NCBI GenBank assembly: GCA_024644005.1
Contig: JAHELU010000011.1
Location: 1 to 40,450 of the forward strand
Direction: 5' to 3'
Source: Acidimicrobiales bacterium
GTDB taxonomy: Bacteria > Actinomycetota > Acidimicrobiia > Acidimicrobiales > SZUA-35
Length of the DNA stretch: 40,450 bases
Below the pieces are notes generated by a model. The model did no database searches. It was not told the origin of the DNA and was given only the letters and a program-made list of their open reading frames with translations. Below, piece after piece: positions 27,913-38,136 of this stretch (its first letter is position 1; every line of letters begins with the position of its first letter). Position numbers and translations under genes: made by a program.

Positions 27913-29094
27913 TCAGGGGGTCGCGGCCCGCAACGCCGATGCGAGATCACCGCGCTGCTCGACGGCGACTTCGTCGAGGCCGAGCCAACCAGCCAACTGC
28001 TGCAGCGACGCGGACAGCTCCCGCGCCACTCGGATCCGGTCGACACCCGCCTCGGCGAACGAGCCGCGGACCCGCAGGACGCCCGGCTTGCGGTCGGCCT
28101 TCAGATCCACCCGGGCGACCAGCTCGTCGCCGAGCAGGAACGGCAGCACGTAGTACCCGTGAACTCGCTTCGGCTCCGGCACGTAGATCTCGATCCGGTA
28201 GCGGAAACCGAAGAGCCGCTCTGCCCTCGGCCGGAACCAAACCACCGGATCGAACGGGCTCAGCAGCCCGCTGGTCTCGATCGTGCGCGGTCGCTTGGCC
28301 TCGGGATGGAGGTAGGCCCGATCCTTCCACCCCTCGACGGCAACCTGCTCCAACCGACCCTCGGCCACCAACTCGGCCAGCAGCGGACGCACCTCCGGCA
28401 TCTTCAATCGGAAGTAGTCCCCGAGGTCGGTGGCGGTACCGATGCCATGGCTCCTGGCCCCGAGCACGAGGAGCTGCTTCTTGGCTTCGACCTCCGACGG
28501 TTCCGGCCGATCCAGGATCTCCGGCCGCAGCACCCGATCAGGGCGGTCGTACACGGTGACGAACGTCGGCGTCCGCTCGCTGATCGACAGTCGGCCGGTG
28601 ACATAGAGGCACTCCAGCGCCCGCTTGCCCTTCGAGTGGCCCCACCACGGGCCGGTACGACCGCCGGGGTCACTCAGCTCCTTCACCGAGACCGGGCCCC
28701 GCGCCGAGACCTCGTCGTACACGGCATCCACGTAGTCCGGCAACTCGGTCTGCATCCGTTGGACCCATCGCCTCGATGCCCTGGCCCGGTGGCGCAGCAA
28801 CGGTTGGAGCTCCTGGGACGTGATGGAGGCCTCGTGACCGAGATACTCGTAGTGCTCACCGGAGCGGTACAGGTAGCGGTTCAGCTTGGCCCGATCGTAG
28901 GGTCCGAGCCTGGCCAGCACCGGCAGGTAGTGGCTGCGACAGACCACGTTGACCGAGTCGAGCTGGAGGACCGCCATGCGGTCCATGACCCGCCGGAAGT
29001 GGCGGACACCGATGGTGCCCCGGGGCGCCCGGTCGGTGAACCCCTGGGCCGCCAAGGCGATCCGGCGGGCCTGAGCCGCCTTGATCGTGACCAC
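27913..29094 (-). CDS. winged-helix DNA-binding domain protein, YcaQ-like (HTH_42) DNA glycosylase family
   Basis: MAVLQLDSVNVVCRSHYLPVLARLGPYDRAKLNRYLYRSGEHYEYLGHEAS; GRTGPWWGHSKGKRALECLYVTGRLSISERT; WFRPRAERLFGFRYRIEIYVPEPKRVHGYYVLPFLLGDELVARVDLKADR. Confidence 0.88.
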   Translation of the reverse strand: MVTIKAAQARRIALAAQGFTDRAPRGTIGVRHFRRVMDRMAVLQLDSVNVVCRSHYLPVLARLGPYDRAKLNRYLYRSGEHYEYLGHEASITSQELQPLLRHRARASRRWVQRMQTELPDYVDAVYDEVSARGPVSVKELSDPGGRTGPWWGHSKGKRALECLYVTGRLSISERTPTFVTVYDRPDRVLRPEILDRPEPSEVEAKKQLLVLGARSHGIGTATDLGDYFRLKMPEVRPLLAELVAEGRLEQVAVEGWKDRAYLHPEAKRPRTIETSGLLSPFDPVVWFRPRAERLFGFRYRIEIYVPEPKRVHGYYVLPFLLGDELVARVDLKADRKPGVLRVRGSFAEAGVDRIRVARELSASLQQLAGWLGLDEVAVEQRGDLASALRAATP

Positions 29095-29104
29095 GACGAG
29101 GTGA

Positions 29105-29269
29105 TCAGCCGGCGTTGGCCTCGGAGGCCTCCGCTGCCAGCGCCTCGAGGATGTCCCGGAGCCCACCGTGCTTGAGGTTCTTCATCACCTCACCAGGCGT
29201 CGTCTCCCCCCGTTCCCACTCCATCCAGGAGGCGAGCAGCTTCTCGGGGTCAGGGACAGGTCGATCCAT
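29105..29269 (-). CDS. small conserved hypothetical protein (54 aa)
   Basis: MDRPVPDPEKLLASWMEWERGETTPGEVMKNLKHGGLRDILEALAAEASEANAG; plausible compact helical protein just upstream of the YcaQ-like gene on the same strand. Confidence 0.55.
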   Translation of the reverse strand: MDRPVPDPEKLLASWMEWERGETTPGEVMKNLKHGGLRDILEALAAEASEANAG

Positions 29270-29367
29270 CTCGTGATCGTATCGCCACCGCCCCTGGTCG
29301 CCGCCGGGACGGCCGGTCGCTGCCCCGAGGTGGCAGAGCACGGGCTCGGATAGGACAATGTCGGACC

Positions 29368-30144
29368 GTGGCCCTTCGCTCCTTCCTCCGCAAGCTCGTG
29401 ATTCCCGGGACCGGCGGCATCCCGGGTCGCACCACCGGACCGCCGCCCTCTGCCAATGGTGCCTCGTCGTTCCACCTCACCTGGGAGGTACCGCCGACCC
29501 GGCTCGTCGAGGCGGCGGCCACGTTCGAGGTGCTCGAACCACCCGTCGTTCCGAAGCTGTATTTCTGGGCCCTGCAGGTCAGCTTCGTCGACGGCCCGTC
29601 CCGGCTCGGCGGTGCCCACTTCGGCCTCCAGTACCACCCCGACTACCCGGGCAACGGTGCGGTCAACTGGGGCGGCTACCGCGACGGCGGCGGCGAGCTC
29701 GAAGGCTCCGCCTCCGCACTGCGGTCCGCCCTGGACAACGTCAACACCAGGACCTATCCGTGGGAGCCGGGCCGGCGCTATCGGCATCGGGTGTTCAAGT
29801 CGCCCGAGCGGGGCTGGCGAGGCTCGGTGACCGATCTCGAGACCGGGATCGAGACCGTGGTCCGGGATCTGTGGATCGACGGCGACAGCCTGGCCAATCC
29901 GATGGTGTGGAGCGAGGTGTTCGCCGATTGCGATCATCCGTCGGTGGCTGTGAGGTGGTCCGATCTGAGCGTCGTGACGGTCGATGGTGGGTCCGTCACC
30001 GCCACCGCCGTCCGGCTGAACTACCAGCGCTTCAGCGATGGGGGCTGTGCGAACACCGACACGACGATCGACGACGTCGGGTTCGTGCAACGGACCGCCA
30101 CCGAGCGGCGCAACGGCACCGGGACGCGACTGACCCTCGGCTGA
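29368..30144 (+). CDS. hypothetical protein (beta-rich; resembles DUF3472-type sequences)
   Basis: 258 aa from GTG; KLYFWALQVSFVDGPSRLGGAHFGLQYHPDYPGNGAVNWGGY; coding-like composition; family assignment tentative. Confidence 0.6.
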   Translation: MALRSFLRKLVIPGTGGIPGRTTGPPPSANGASSFHLTWEVPPTRLVEAAATFEVLEPPVVPKLYFWALQVSFVDGPSRLGGAHFGLQYHPDYPGNGAVNWGGYRDGGGELEGSASALRSALDNVNTRTYPWEPGRRYRHRVFKSPERGWRGSVTDLETGIETVVRDLWIDGDSLANPMVWSEVFADCDHPSVAVRWSDLSVVTVDGGSVTATAVRLNYQRFSDGGCANTDTTIDDVGFVQRTATERRNGTGTRLTLG

Positions 30145-30167
30145 GGTCGGCACCGCCCCGTCCGCGG

Positions 30168-30716
30168 TCAGTCCTCGACGGGAAACGTGCCGCCGATCCG
30201 CCAGTACTCCCCATCGGCCCGGTCGAGCATGGCCTCGTCCACCAGGTAGCGACGCAGGGTCGCCGTGTCGGCGTCGACCTCGGCCAGGATCGCGTTGACC
30301 TGCCGCTCGCTGTAGCGGCGTCCCGGCTCGAACCGCTGGGCGAGGTGATCGAGCACGATCAGGCGACGGCTGCGCCTGGCCGGCAGCCGCACCAGGCGCC
30401 CGTCTCGTATCGCCCGCTCCAGAACCCGGCGCCGCTCCTCCGGCTCGTCGCCGAACTCCGACGGCTCGGCCGGAGCCGCCTCGGATCGCGCCGCTCGCTC
30501 GAAGGCCTGCGCCAACAGCACGAACCGGCCCGGCTCGATCTCTTCGACGAGGCCTGCGCCGACGAATCGGTCGAGCGCAGTCGCGGTCTCACGCACGGTC
30601 GATCCCGATCGACGGGACAGCGACTGCACGTCGTCCTCTCCGAGGACCAGAGCGGCGAACACGGCCCGCCGGACCGGATCGGCCAGCAAGCCGACGAGCT
30701 CACGCGACGAGAGCAT
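30168..30716 (-). CDS. DUF2087 domain-containing HTH protein
   Basis: MLSSRELVGLLADPVRRAVFAALVLGEDDVQSLSRRSG (HTH), C-terminus RFEPGRRYSERQVNAILAEVDADTATLRRYLVDEAMLDRADGEYWRIGG typical of DUF2087. Confidence 0.85.
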   Translation of the reverse strand: MLSSRELVGLLADPVRRAVFAALVLGEDDVQSLSRRSGSTVRETATALDRFVGAGLVEEIEPGRFVLLAQAFERAARSEAAPAEPSEFGDEPEERRRVLERAIRDGRLVRLPARRSRRLIVLDHLAQRFEPGRRYSERQVNAILAEVDADTATLRRYLVDEAMLDRADGEYWRIGGTFPVED

Positions 30717-30842
30717 CCGATCCAGCCTGCTGGCCGGTCCGCTCCCAGAGCAAGGCCGGGATCTCCCGATCGGTGCCCTGTAGGTGTTCGTCGAAACCCA
30801 ACGCCGGGCCCTTCCCCTCGATGTCCACTCGTCCACAGATTA

Positions 30843-30874
30843 GAAGAGCCGGGGCCCGTGGGCCCCGGCTCTTC
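30843..30874 (-). terminator. strong hairpin terminator downstream of groEL
   Basis: GAAGAGCCGGGGCCC-GT-GGGCCCCGGCTCTTC style inverted repeat, with near-complete pairing, between the groEL stop and the DUF2087 gene start. Confidence 0.75.
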
Positions 30875-30908
30875 GACAATCGCGTCAGCGATGGCGACTG
30901 CGCCGTCG

Positions 30909-32549
<1,641 letters not shown>

Positions 32550-32837
32550 TCACTTCACGATCGCTAGTACGTCGCGGGCGGACAGGATGAGGAGGTCGTC
32601 ACCCTCGATGGTGATCTCGGTGCCGCCGTACTTCGAGTACACGACGGTGTCACCTTGATGCACATCCATCGGGATGAGGTCTCCGGAGTCGGACCGGCGA
32701 CCCGATCCGACAGCGAGGACCTCGCCCTGCTGGGGCTTCTCCTTGGCGGTGTCTGGGATGACGAGACCGCTGGCCGTCGTGGCCTCGGCGTCTTGGGGTT
32801 TGACGACGATACGGTCCTCAAGTGGTTGCAGTTTCAT
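32550..32837 (-). CDS. groES: co-chaperone GroES
   Basis: [48 protein letters not shown], 95 aa, upstream of groEL. Confidence 0.97.
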   Translation of the reverse strand: MKLQPLEDRIVVKPQDAEATTASGLVIPDTAKEKPQQGEVLAVGSGRRSDSGDLIPMDVHQGDTVVYSKYGGTEITIEGDDLLILSARDVLAIVK

Positions 32838-32859
32838 GCACGTAGCTCCATGTTGGGCG

Positions 32860-32886
32860 TTAGCACTCTCAGTGGACGAGTGCTAA
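32860..32886 (-). promoter_or_regulatory. CIRCE element (HrcA operator)
   Basis: TTAGCACTC-N9-GAGTGCTAA, exact CIRCE consensus, 22 bp upstream of groES. Confidence 0.95.
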
Positions 32887-32976
32887 TGTTAAGGGCGCGG
32901 AGCGGAACCGCCAACCTCTCCGGGGCAGGTTTCCGAGCGATTCGCGGCAGCGACGAGCCTGGCTCGAACGCGTCGG

Positions 32977-34731
32977 CTACATCCAGGCTCGGCGATTGCT
33001 CTCGACGGTGTACAGCACCCGGTCCCGCACGCTGTTCGCGTCGATCACCGGGATGAGCGGAACCGCCAGATAGCCCTCGGCGGTCTCGATCCTGACCGTG
33101 GCCAGACCCCGCCGCCGCTCGAACAAGCTCCGTCGAACCGACACGGTCTGAGCCTTGATCATCTCGAGCTCGGCGGTGTGGCGGTTGACCAGCTCATAGG
33201 ACTCGGCGATGTGGCTCCGGGACAGCCCCCAGCGACGGAGGCGCCACCGCCGGCGGGCGATCAGCCACTGCAGCGGGACGGCCGACAGCACGACGAGGCC
33301 CCACCAGCCGACGGTGAGCACTGCGATGGCGGTGAGCGGCACGGTGGTCAGCACCCGGTTCCTGACCGCCAGGAAGATCGACAGCGGTGAGATCATGCGG
33401 TCGAGGGGCGGTCCGGCCGGGGAGCCGAACACGATCGAGCGGATCTCGGCCAGCTCCTCCTCGGTGGCACCGGGGACGCTCAGATCGCCCTCGCCGATCG
33501 TCGGCAACGTCAGCTTTCGGATGCCGAACAGCCGCTGGGCCGGCGTCTGATCGGTCTGCACCGCCTGGATCCGCTGGATGGTCGAGGCCCGGCTGGTCGT
33601 GCTCAGTAGGCCGGACGTCCGACGGAACCCGGTCGAGGTCCGCAACAGCTGCATGTCCCAGTTGGTGACCACTTCGCGGACGATCTGCAGCGCCGTGCCG
33701 AGCAGTGCACCGATGGCGACGGCCACCAGCAGGCCCAGAACGAGGAAGACCACCAGCTGCGAGCCGACCTCGGCCGGGATGTTGTTCTCGACCAGTTGCT
33801 CCTCGTCGACCAGGTCACCCGGCAGGAAGTCGCTGACGTCGTCGAGCAAGGCCACGAGGGGGGCGAGCGCGACGAGACCGGCCCAGGGCCAGCGGGTGGC
33901 GCCGATCCTCACCAGATCGCCGACCGTCCGACGAACGACCACCGTTTCGATTTCTGGCGCCGCCGCCTCTCCCCCGGGCTCGACCGGCCCGACGCCGACG
34001 ACCCCGGGCCGGCTCGACTTGCGGTGGCCGGCGACGACCCGCTGCAGGGCCTCGGCAGTGCTGCGCTCGACTGCGTCGATCTCCAGCTCGGCCGACGCCG
34101 AGCCGGCGGTGTCGACCGACACCGACACGAGGCCGACCAGCCGATGGAGGGAGCGCTGATGGATCGAGACGCTCTGCACCCGATCGAGTGGGATGGTCAG
34201 CCGCTCCTCGGCGACGACCCCTTTGCGGACGTGGAGCTCGTCACCATCGACGGTGAAGACGAACCGCCACCAGGCCAGCGCCGTGAACACCAGGCCGACC
34301 AGGGCGGCCAACAGACCGATGCTCAACAGCACGGACGACAGCCGGCCGCTGACCAGGAACACGAGGACGATACCGATGTTGACGGCCCCCAGGTTGCGGA
34401 TGAATCGCCCGGCCATGAAGACCACGGCGATCGGCGACTGGCGGATCGGATCGGCGAGCCGGCTCCGATCGCCGAGCGGCCCCGGCTGGCCGCGATCCCC
34501 CGGCGTGACACCCGGCGGCGCATTCGGCGGTTCGGCATTCGGTGGCGGCGCACCCGGCGGCGGTGCGCTCGACGACGCAGTGCCCGGTGGCGGCGGGAGC
34601 GGGGACGGCGGCGGGGGTGTCATGCTCGGTGGCGGCGGTCGATCCGGCGGGGTGGCAGCCGGTGGTGGCGGGCTCGGCGGCTGCGTCAGCCGGGAGCGGT
34701 CGGGCGGCTGGGGGCCGGAGGGATCGGTCAC
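32977..34731 (-). CDS. bacterial PH-domain membrane protein (YdbT-like) with Pro-rich N-terminus
   Basis: VTDPSGPQPPDRSRLTQPPSPPPPAATPPDRPPPP... then TM pairs and WWRFVFTVDGDELHVRKGVVAEERLTIPLDRVQSVSIHQRSLHRLVGLVSVSVDTAG; GTGA overlap with the upstream partner. Confidence 0.8.
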   Translation of the reverse strand: MTDPSGPQPPDRSRLTQPPSPPPPAATPPDRPPPPSMTPPPPSPLPPPPGTASSSAPPPGAPPPNAEPPNAPPGVTPGDRGQPGPLGDRSRLADPIRQSPIAVVFMAGRFIRNLGAVNIGIVLVFLVSGRLSSVLLSIGLLAALVGLVFTALAWWRFVFTVDGDELHVRKGVVAEERLTIPLDRVQSVSIHQRSLHRLVGLVSVSVDTAGSASAELEIDAVERSTAEALQRVVAGHRKSSRPGVVGVGPVEPGGEAAAPEIETVVVRRTVGDLVRIGATRWPWAGLVALAPLVALLDDVSDFLPGDLVDEEQLVENNIPAEVGSQLVVFLVLGLLVAVAIGALLGTALQIVREVVTNWDMQLLRTSTGFRRTSGLLSTTSRASTIQRIQAVQTDQTPAQRLFGIRKLTLPTIGEGDLSVPGATEEELAEIRSIVFGSPAGPPLDRMISPLSIFLAVRNRVLTTVPLTAIAVLTVGWWGLVVLSAVPLQWLIARRRWRLRRWGLSRSHIAESYELVNRHTAELEMIKAQTVSVRRSLFERRRGLATVRIETAEGYLAVPLIPVIDANSVRDRVLYTVESNRRAWM

Positions 34732-35291
34732 GGCCGGTCCGAAAGCTCGTCGTCCGCAACGACGCCGGCCCGGTCGACGACGAGCGCCTTCAACTGCATC
34801 GCCTTCTCGTGGTTCATGCCCGGCACGGTGAGGCCGTCGCCGGCGGTCCGCATCTGCAGCGTCGCCAAACCGAAGTAACGGGCCAGCGGACCACGATCGA
34901 TGCTGACGTGTTGGACCCGGGCGAACGGCACGGTCGTGACGTTCCTGCTCAGCACGCCCCGGCGGTACGAGAAGTCCTTGTCCCGCACGAGGTACCCGAG
35001 ATGATCGACCTCCAACCGCTGGAGCCAGGCCGCCAGGACGGTGAGCGCCAGGAGGATCACCGCACCGAGCGACGGGAGCCACCACGGCAGGAAGAACAAC
35101 AGCACGGCGGCGGTGAGGACCACCACGGCCGCGAAGATCGCATCGCCGATCAGGCGGAGCCGGAGGAAGTTCGGATCGAGCGGTTCGAACCGCTCCTCGT
35201 CGAGGCGGGGCAGGGCCGACACGTCGAGTGGATCGTTGACGAAGCCCGGCTCGCCCGCTGTCTCCTGTGGTTCTTGCAGCGAGTCCACCAT
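34728..35291 (-). CDS. bacterial PH-domain membrane protein (YdbS-like)
   Basis: LQRLEVDHLGYLVRDKDFSYRRGVLSRNVTTVPFARVQHVSIDRGPLARYFGLATLQMRTAG; two TM helices upstream. Confidence 0.82.
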   Translation of the reverse strand: MVDSLQEPQETAGEPGFVNDPLDVSALPRLDEERFEPLDPNFLRLRLIGDAIFAAVVVLTAAVLLFFLPWWLPSLGAVILLALTVLAAWLQRLEVDHLGYLVRDKDFSYRRGVLSRNVTTVPFARVQHVSIDRGPLARYFGLATLQMRTAGDGLTVPGMNHEKAMQLKALVVDRAGVVADDELSDRP

Positions 35292-35451
35292 CGACGGTCC
35301 GTCTCCTCTCGCTTCGCTTTGCCGTTCGTTCCATCTGGCGGGGTCCGACCTGGCGGCATCGGTCGCCTCCTGCCGCCCCTCCAGTTTGCCCGCGATCGCC
35401 GAATGTCGTCGCATCTGCCGATCGGCGCCGGACCGGGCCACACTGGATGGT

Positions 35452-36156
35452 GTGACCTTTGACCCGGAAACCGTCGAGGCCGCCGTGTTCGACATCGGCG
35501 GCGTGTTCACCTATCCCGACTACCTGCCGGTGGCGGCGAAGCTCGAAGAGATCGGAATCGAGCGACCGACCGACCTCGTCACCTACCGCAGGGCCCACCA
35601 CGCCGGCGTGCGGGCACTGGCCGATGCCGATCGCCCGACGAGGGAGCAGGTCCCCGACTTCTGGGCGCTGTACGACGAGGCGTACGCCACCACGCTCGGC
35701 GTGACAGCGACCCACCTCGCAGAGTTCCGAGTGGCGATACGGGTCGACTGGAGCTGGGTCCACCGGGAGAACGTGGCCGCATTCCACCGCCTCGTCGCAA
35801 CGGGGATGCCGGTGGCCATCGTCTCGAACAACAACGGCAGTGCCCCCGATCAGATGCGGAACTACGGGGTGTGCCAGGTCGGCGAGGGCTCGCTGCCGTC
35901 GGTGGCAGCCATCATCGACTCGGCCATCGAGGGGGTGTCCAAGCCCGATCCGTCGATCTTCTCACCTGCCCTGGCGGCACTGGGCAGCGACCCGGGCCGG
36001 ACGGTCTACATCGGCGACACGGTGCACGCCGACGTGATGGGGGCCAGGAACGCTGCGATGCAGGTCGTCCAGCTGGACCCGTTCGACCATCATGCCGATT
36101 TCGATCACACCCGGTGCCGAGATCTCGACCAGCTCGTGACGATCCTGATCGGTTGA
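35452..36156 (+). CDS. HAD family hydrolase
   Basis: AAVFDIGGVFTYPDYLPVAAKL (motif I), VAIVSNNNG, SKPDPSIFSPAL (K/P), TVYIGDTVHADVMGARNAAM (motif IV). Confidence 0.88.
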   Translation: MTFDPETVEAAVFDIGGVFTYPDYLPVAAKLEEIGIERPTDLVTYRRAHHAGVRALADADRPTREQVPDFWALYDEAYATTLGVTATHLAEFRVAIRVDWSWVHRENVAAFHRLVATGMPVAIVSNNNGSAPDQMRNYGVCQVGEGSLPSVAAIIDSAIEGVSKPDPSIFSPALAALGSDPGRTVYIGDTVHADVMGARNAAMQVVQLDPFDHHADFDHTRCRDLDQLVTILIG

Positions 36157-36196
36157 TCCGCCGATCGGCCGACCGGCCAACACACCGCCCGTCCAG

Positions 36197-37105
36197 CTAG
36201 GCGGCCCGGAACCAGAGCTCCTTGATGTTGGCGCCCTCCGACACGTAGGCGGCCGTCTCTTCGTCCAGATCACCGCTCTCGTAGACGCCGACCGGCCCGC
36301 CGAACTCGCCGATCGCCACCAGGACGGAGAGCGACTCACCGGCGCCTGTGCCATCGGCGAAGGAGGCGAACTCCCGTGACTCCGGCCCACGTTGCATCAC
36401 CGGCTCCCCGTGCAATGCCACGGCCTCGGTCAGCGCCAGCTTCGGCCGAAGCCCGCTGTCGAGGCCGACCCGGGGGCTGTTGGTCATGAACGTGGTGATC
36501 ACCCCGTCCTCCTCTATCGCCCAGAACAGGACCTCACCGTTGCGGGCCACCGAGTAGCCGGACGGGAAATCGACCCGGATCGCCTGCTCGGGCGTGATCC
36601 GGAAGGTCGGACCGAGCGCTGCGGCGATCTCGTCCATGGTGTCGCCGAGTGCGGCGGGGCCGAGCGCACCGTCGGCGAACACCAGCTCGATCCCATCGGG
36701 CCGGAACTCCGGCTCGAACCCGACGTCATCGGGCTCGTCCAAGCCGTCGAGGTCGCCGCCGGGGTCCGGGTCCTGGCCGCTGCCGGGCGCGAGGCTCGTC
36801 CCGGTGGCAGGATCCGGTTCAGCATCCGGCCCGGGATCGCCGTCGATCCCGGAGGCGGGCCCGGGATCAGGAGCGGGCGTGCCGAGGGAGCCGGGCTCCG
36901 TGACCTCGCCGGACGAGCGGGTCGGGACCGTGGCGCCACCACCGTCGCCGAGCACCTCGGTGCCAGCAGACCCGCTGCAGCCGGCGATCGCCACGAGGGC
37001 GACGGCCACCGCCAAGGCAATGCCGATGCGCCCTGCCCGACGACCGTCGTCGGCACGGCTTCGCCCAGGGATTGGTCGCCCTACGGATGGCGGCGGTCCG
37101 TCCAT
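36197..37105 (-). CDS. putative lipoprotein of unknown function
   Basis: GIALAVAVALVAIAGCSGSAG lipobox; acidic/Gly-Pro linker; C-terminal domain with LGDTMDEIAAALGPTFRI. Confidence 0.7.
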   Translation of the reverse strand: MDGPPPSVGRPIPGRSRADDGRRAGRIGIALAVAVALVAIAGCSGSAGTEVLGDGGGATVPTRSSGEVTEPGSLGTPAPDPGPASGIDGDPGPDAEPDPATGTSLAPGSGQDPDPGGDLDGLDEPDDVGFEPEFRPDGIELVFADGALGPAALGDTMDEIAAALGPTFRITPEQAIRVDFPSGYSVARNGEVLFWAIEEDGVITTFMTNSPRVGLDSGLRPKLALTEAVALHGEPVMQRGPESREFASFADGTGAGESLSVLVAIGEFGGPVGVYESGDLDEETAAYVSEGANIKELWFRAA

Positions 37106-37262
37106 CCACGCAAACTAGCAACCGGCCACGACATTGCGCGGTCGCTCCTGGGGTCGAAAAAACCGAGAAAGGCGGAATCGGTAGCGCATTCGGGAACCGA
37201 TTCGGGAACGGCGGCGTGAGGTGCGGCTGCTGGGGTGGACGGCAGCGGCGAGGAGGACCCGG

Positions 37263-38003
37263 ATGACCACCCAACTGGTCGATGTCGAGCGCTGGCGACG
37301 ATGGCGTACCGGACGCAGCGGGACGCGCTGTTGGCGGGAATGGTCGGAGCGGCACCCGGCGCTCCTGGGATGGTCGGTGCCCGAGCTGGCGTCCCCGGCG
37401 AGCTCGCTCAGGACCGACAGCATGCAGGCGGCGCTGGTGGCCCTGGCCCAGGGAGGAGAGGGTCAGGCGGCGCTGACGCTGCTGGTCCAGCTCCGGCCAG
37501 GGCTCGGACGGCTGTCGCGGTGGGCAACCGCCGTCGGGCTCTGGCCGTGGGCCGAGGCGGTCGACGAGGTACGGGCGGTGTTCTTCGAGACCCTCTACCG
37601 GCACCCCCTCGACCGCCGCCCGGCCAAGATCGCCGCCAACCTGCTGCTCGACACCCGCCAGCGGGTGCAGCGGAGCGAAGCCAGATCGGCCAAGGTCCGG
37701 GCGGCGGTGCTGGCCGAGGCCGAGGCCCAGCGTGGAAATCCCAGTTTCGCGGTCGCCGCCGTCGATCCGCCGGTCGAGCTGGCGGTCGTCGGGGCCATCC
37801 GGGCTGCGGTCGACCGGCTGCCCGGCTCCGAGCCCTCCCGCCAACTGACCGCCACACTCGCCTACCGGGCGTGGGTCCTGGACGAGCCGCGGGCCGCCAT
37901 CGCCGCCGAACTCGGTATCGGGCCAGCGGCGGTGACGGCCAGGCTGCACCGGTTGCGGGCGGCCATGCGCCAACAGGACCAGTCGGTCCGGGAGTCGGCA
38001 TGA
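37263..38003 (+). CDS. divergent RNA polymerase sigma factor-like HTH protein
   Basis: MTTQLVDVERWRRWRTGRSG...; C-terminal region-4-like RLPGSEPSRQLTATLAYRAWVLDEPRAAIAAELGIGPAAVTARLHRLRAAMR; start chosen at ATG 37263. Confidence 0.6.
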   Translation: MTTQLVDVERWRRWRTGRSGTRCWREWSERHPALLGWSVPELASPASSLRTDSMQAALVALAQGGEGQAALTLLVQLRPGLGRLSRWATAVGLWPWAEAVDEVRAVFFETLYRHPLDRRPAKIAANLLLDTRQRVQRSEARSAKVRAAVLAEAEAQRGNPSFAVAAVDPPVELAVVGAIRAAVDRLPGSEPSRQLTATLAYRAWVLDEPRAAIAAELGIGPAAVTARLHRLRAAMRQQDQSVRESA

Positions 38004-38035
38004 TGGCGATCGCCGACCGCAGCTGGGCTCGCACA

Positions 38036-38136
38036 GCCGTCAGCCAGCGATCGCCTCCAGGACATCCAGCCGTCCGGCGGGCGATGGCCGCCAGCACGTC
38101 CAGCCCGTCAGGCAGCGATCGCCTCCAGGACATCCA
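38036..38136. repeat. three tandem 34-bp units overlapping the 3' end of the ftsX-like gene
   Basis: On the minus strand TGGATGTCCTGGAGGCGATCGCTGCCTGACGGGC (38103-38136), TGGACGTGCTGGCGGCCATCGCCCGCCGGACGGC (38069-38102), TGGATGTCCTGGAGGCGATCGCTGGCTGACGGC (38036-38068). Confidence 0.85.

Noticed and set aside
35452-35520. HAD protein lacking the second Asp of motif I (DIGGV)
   Set aside because: F-D-[IL]-G-G-V variants are common in HAD-IA-like proteins; not informative without alignment.
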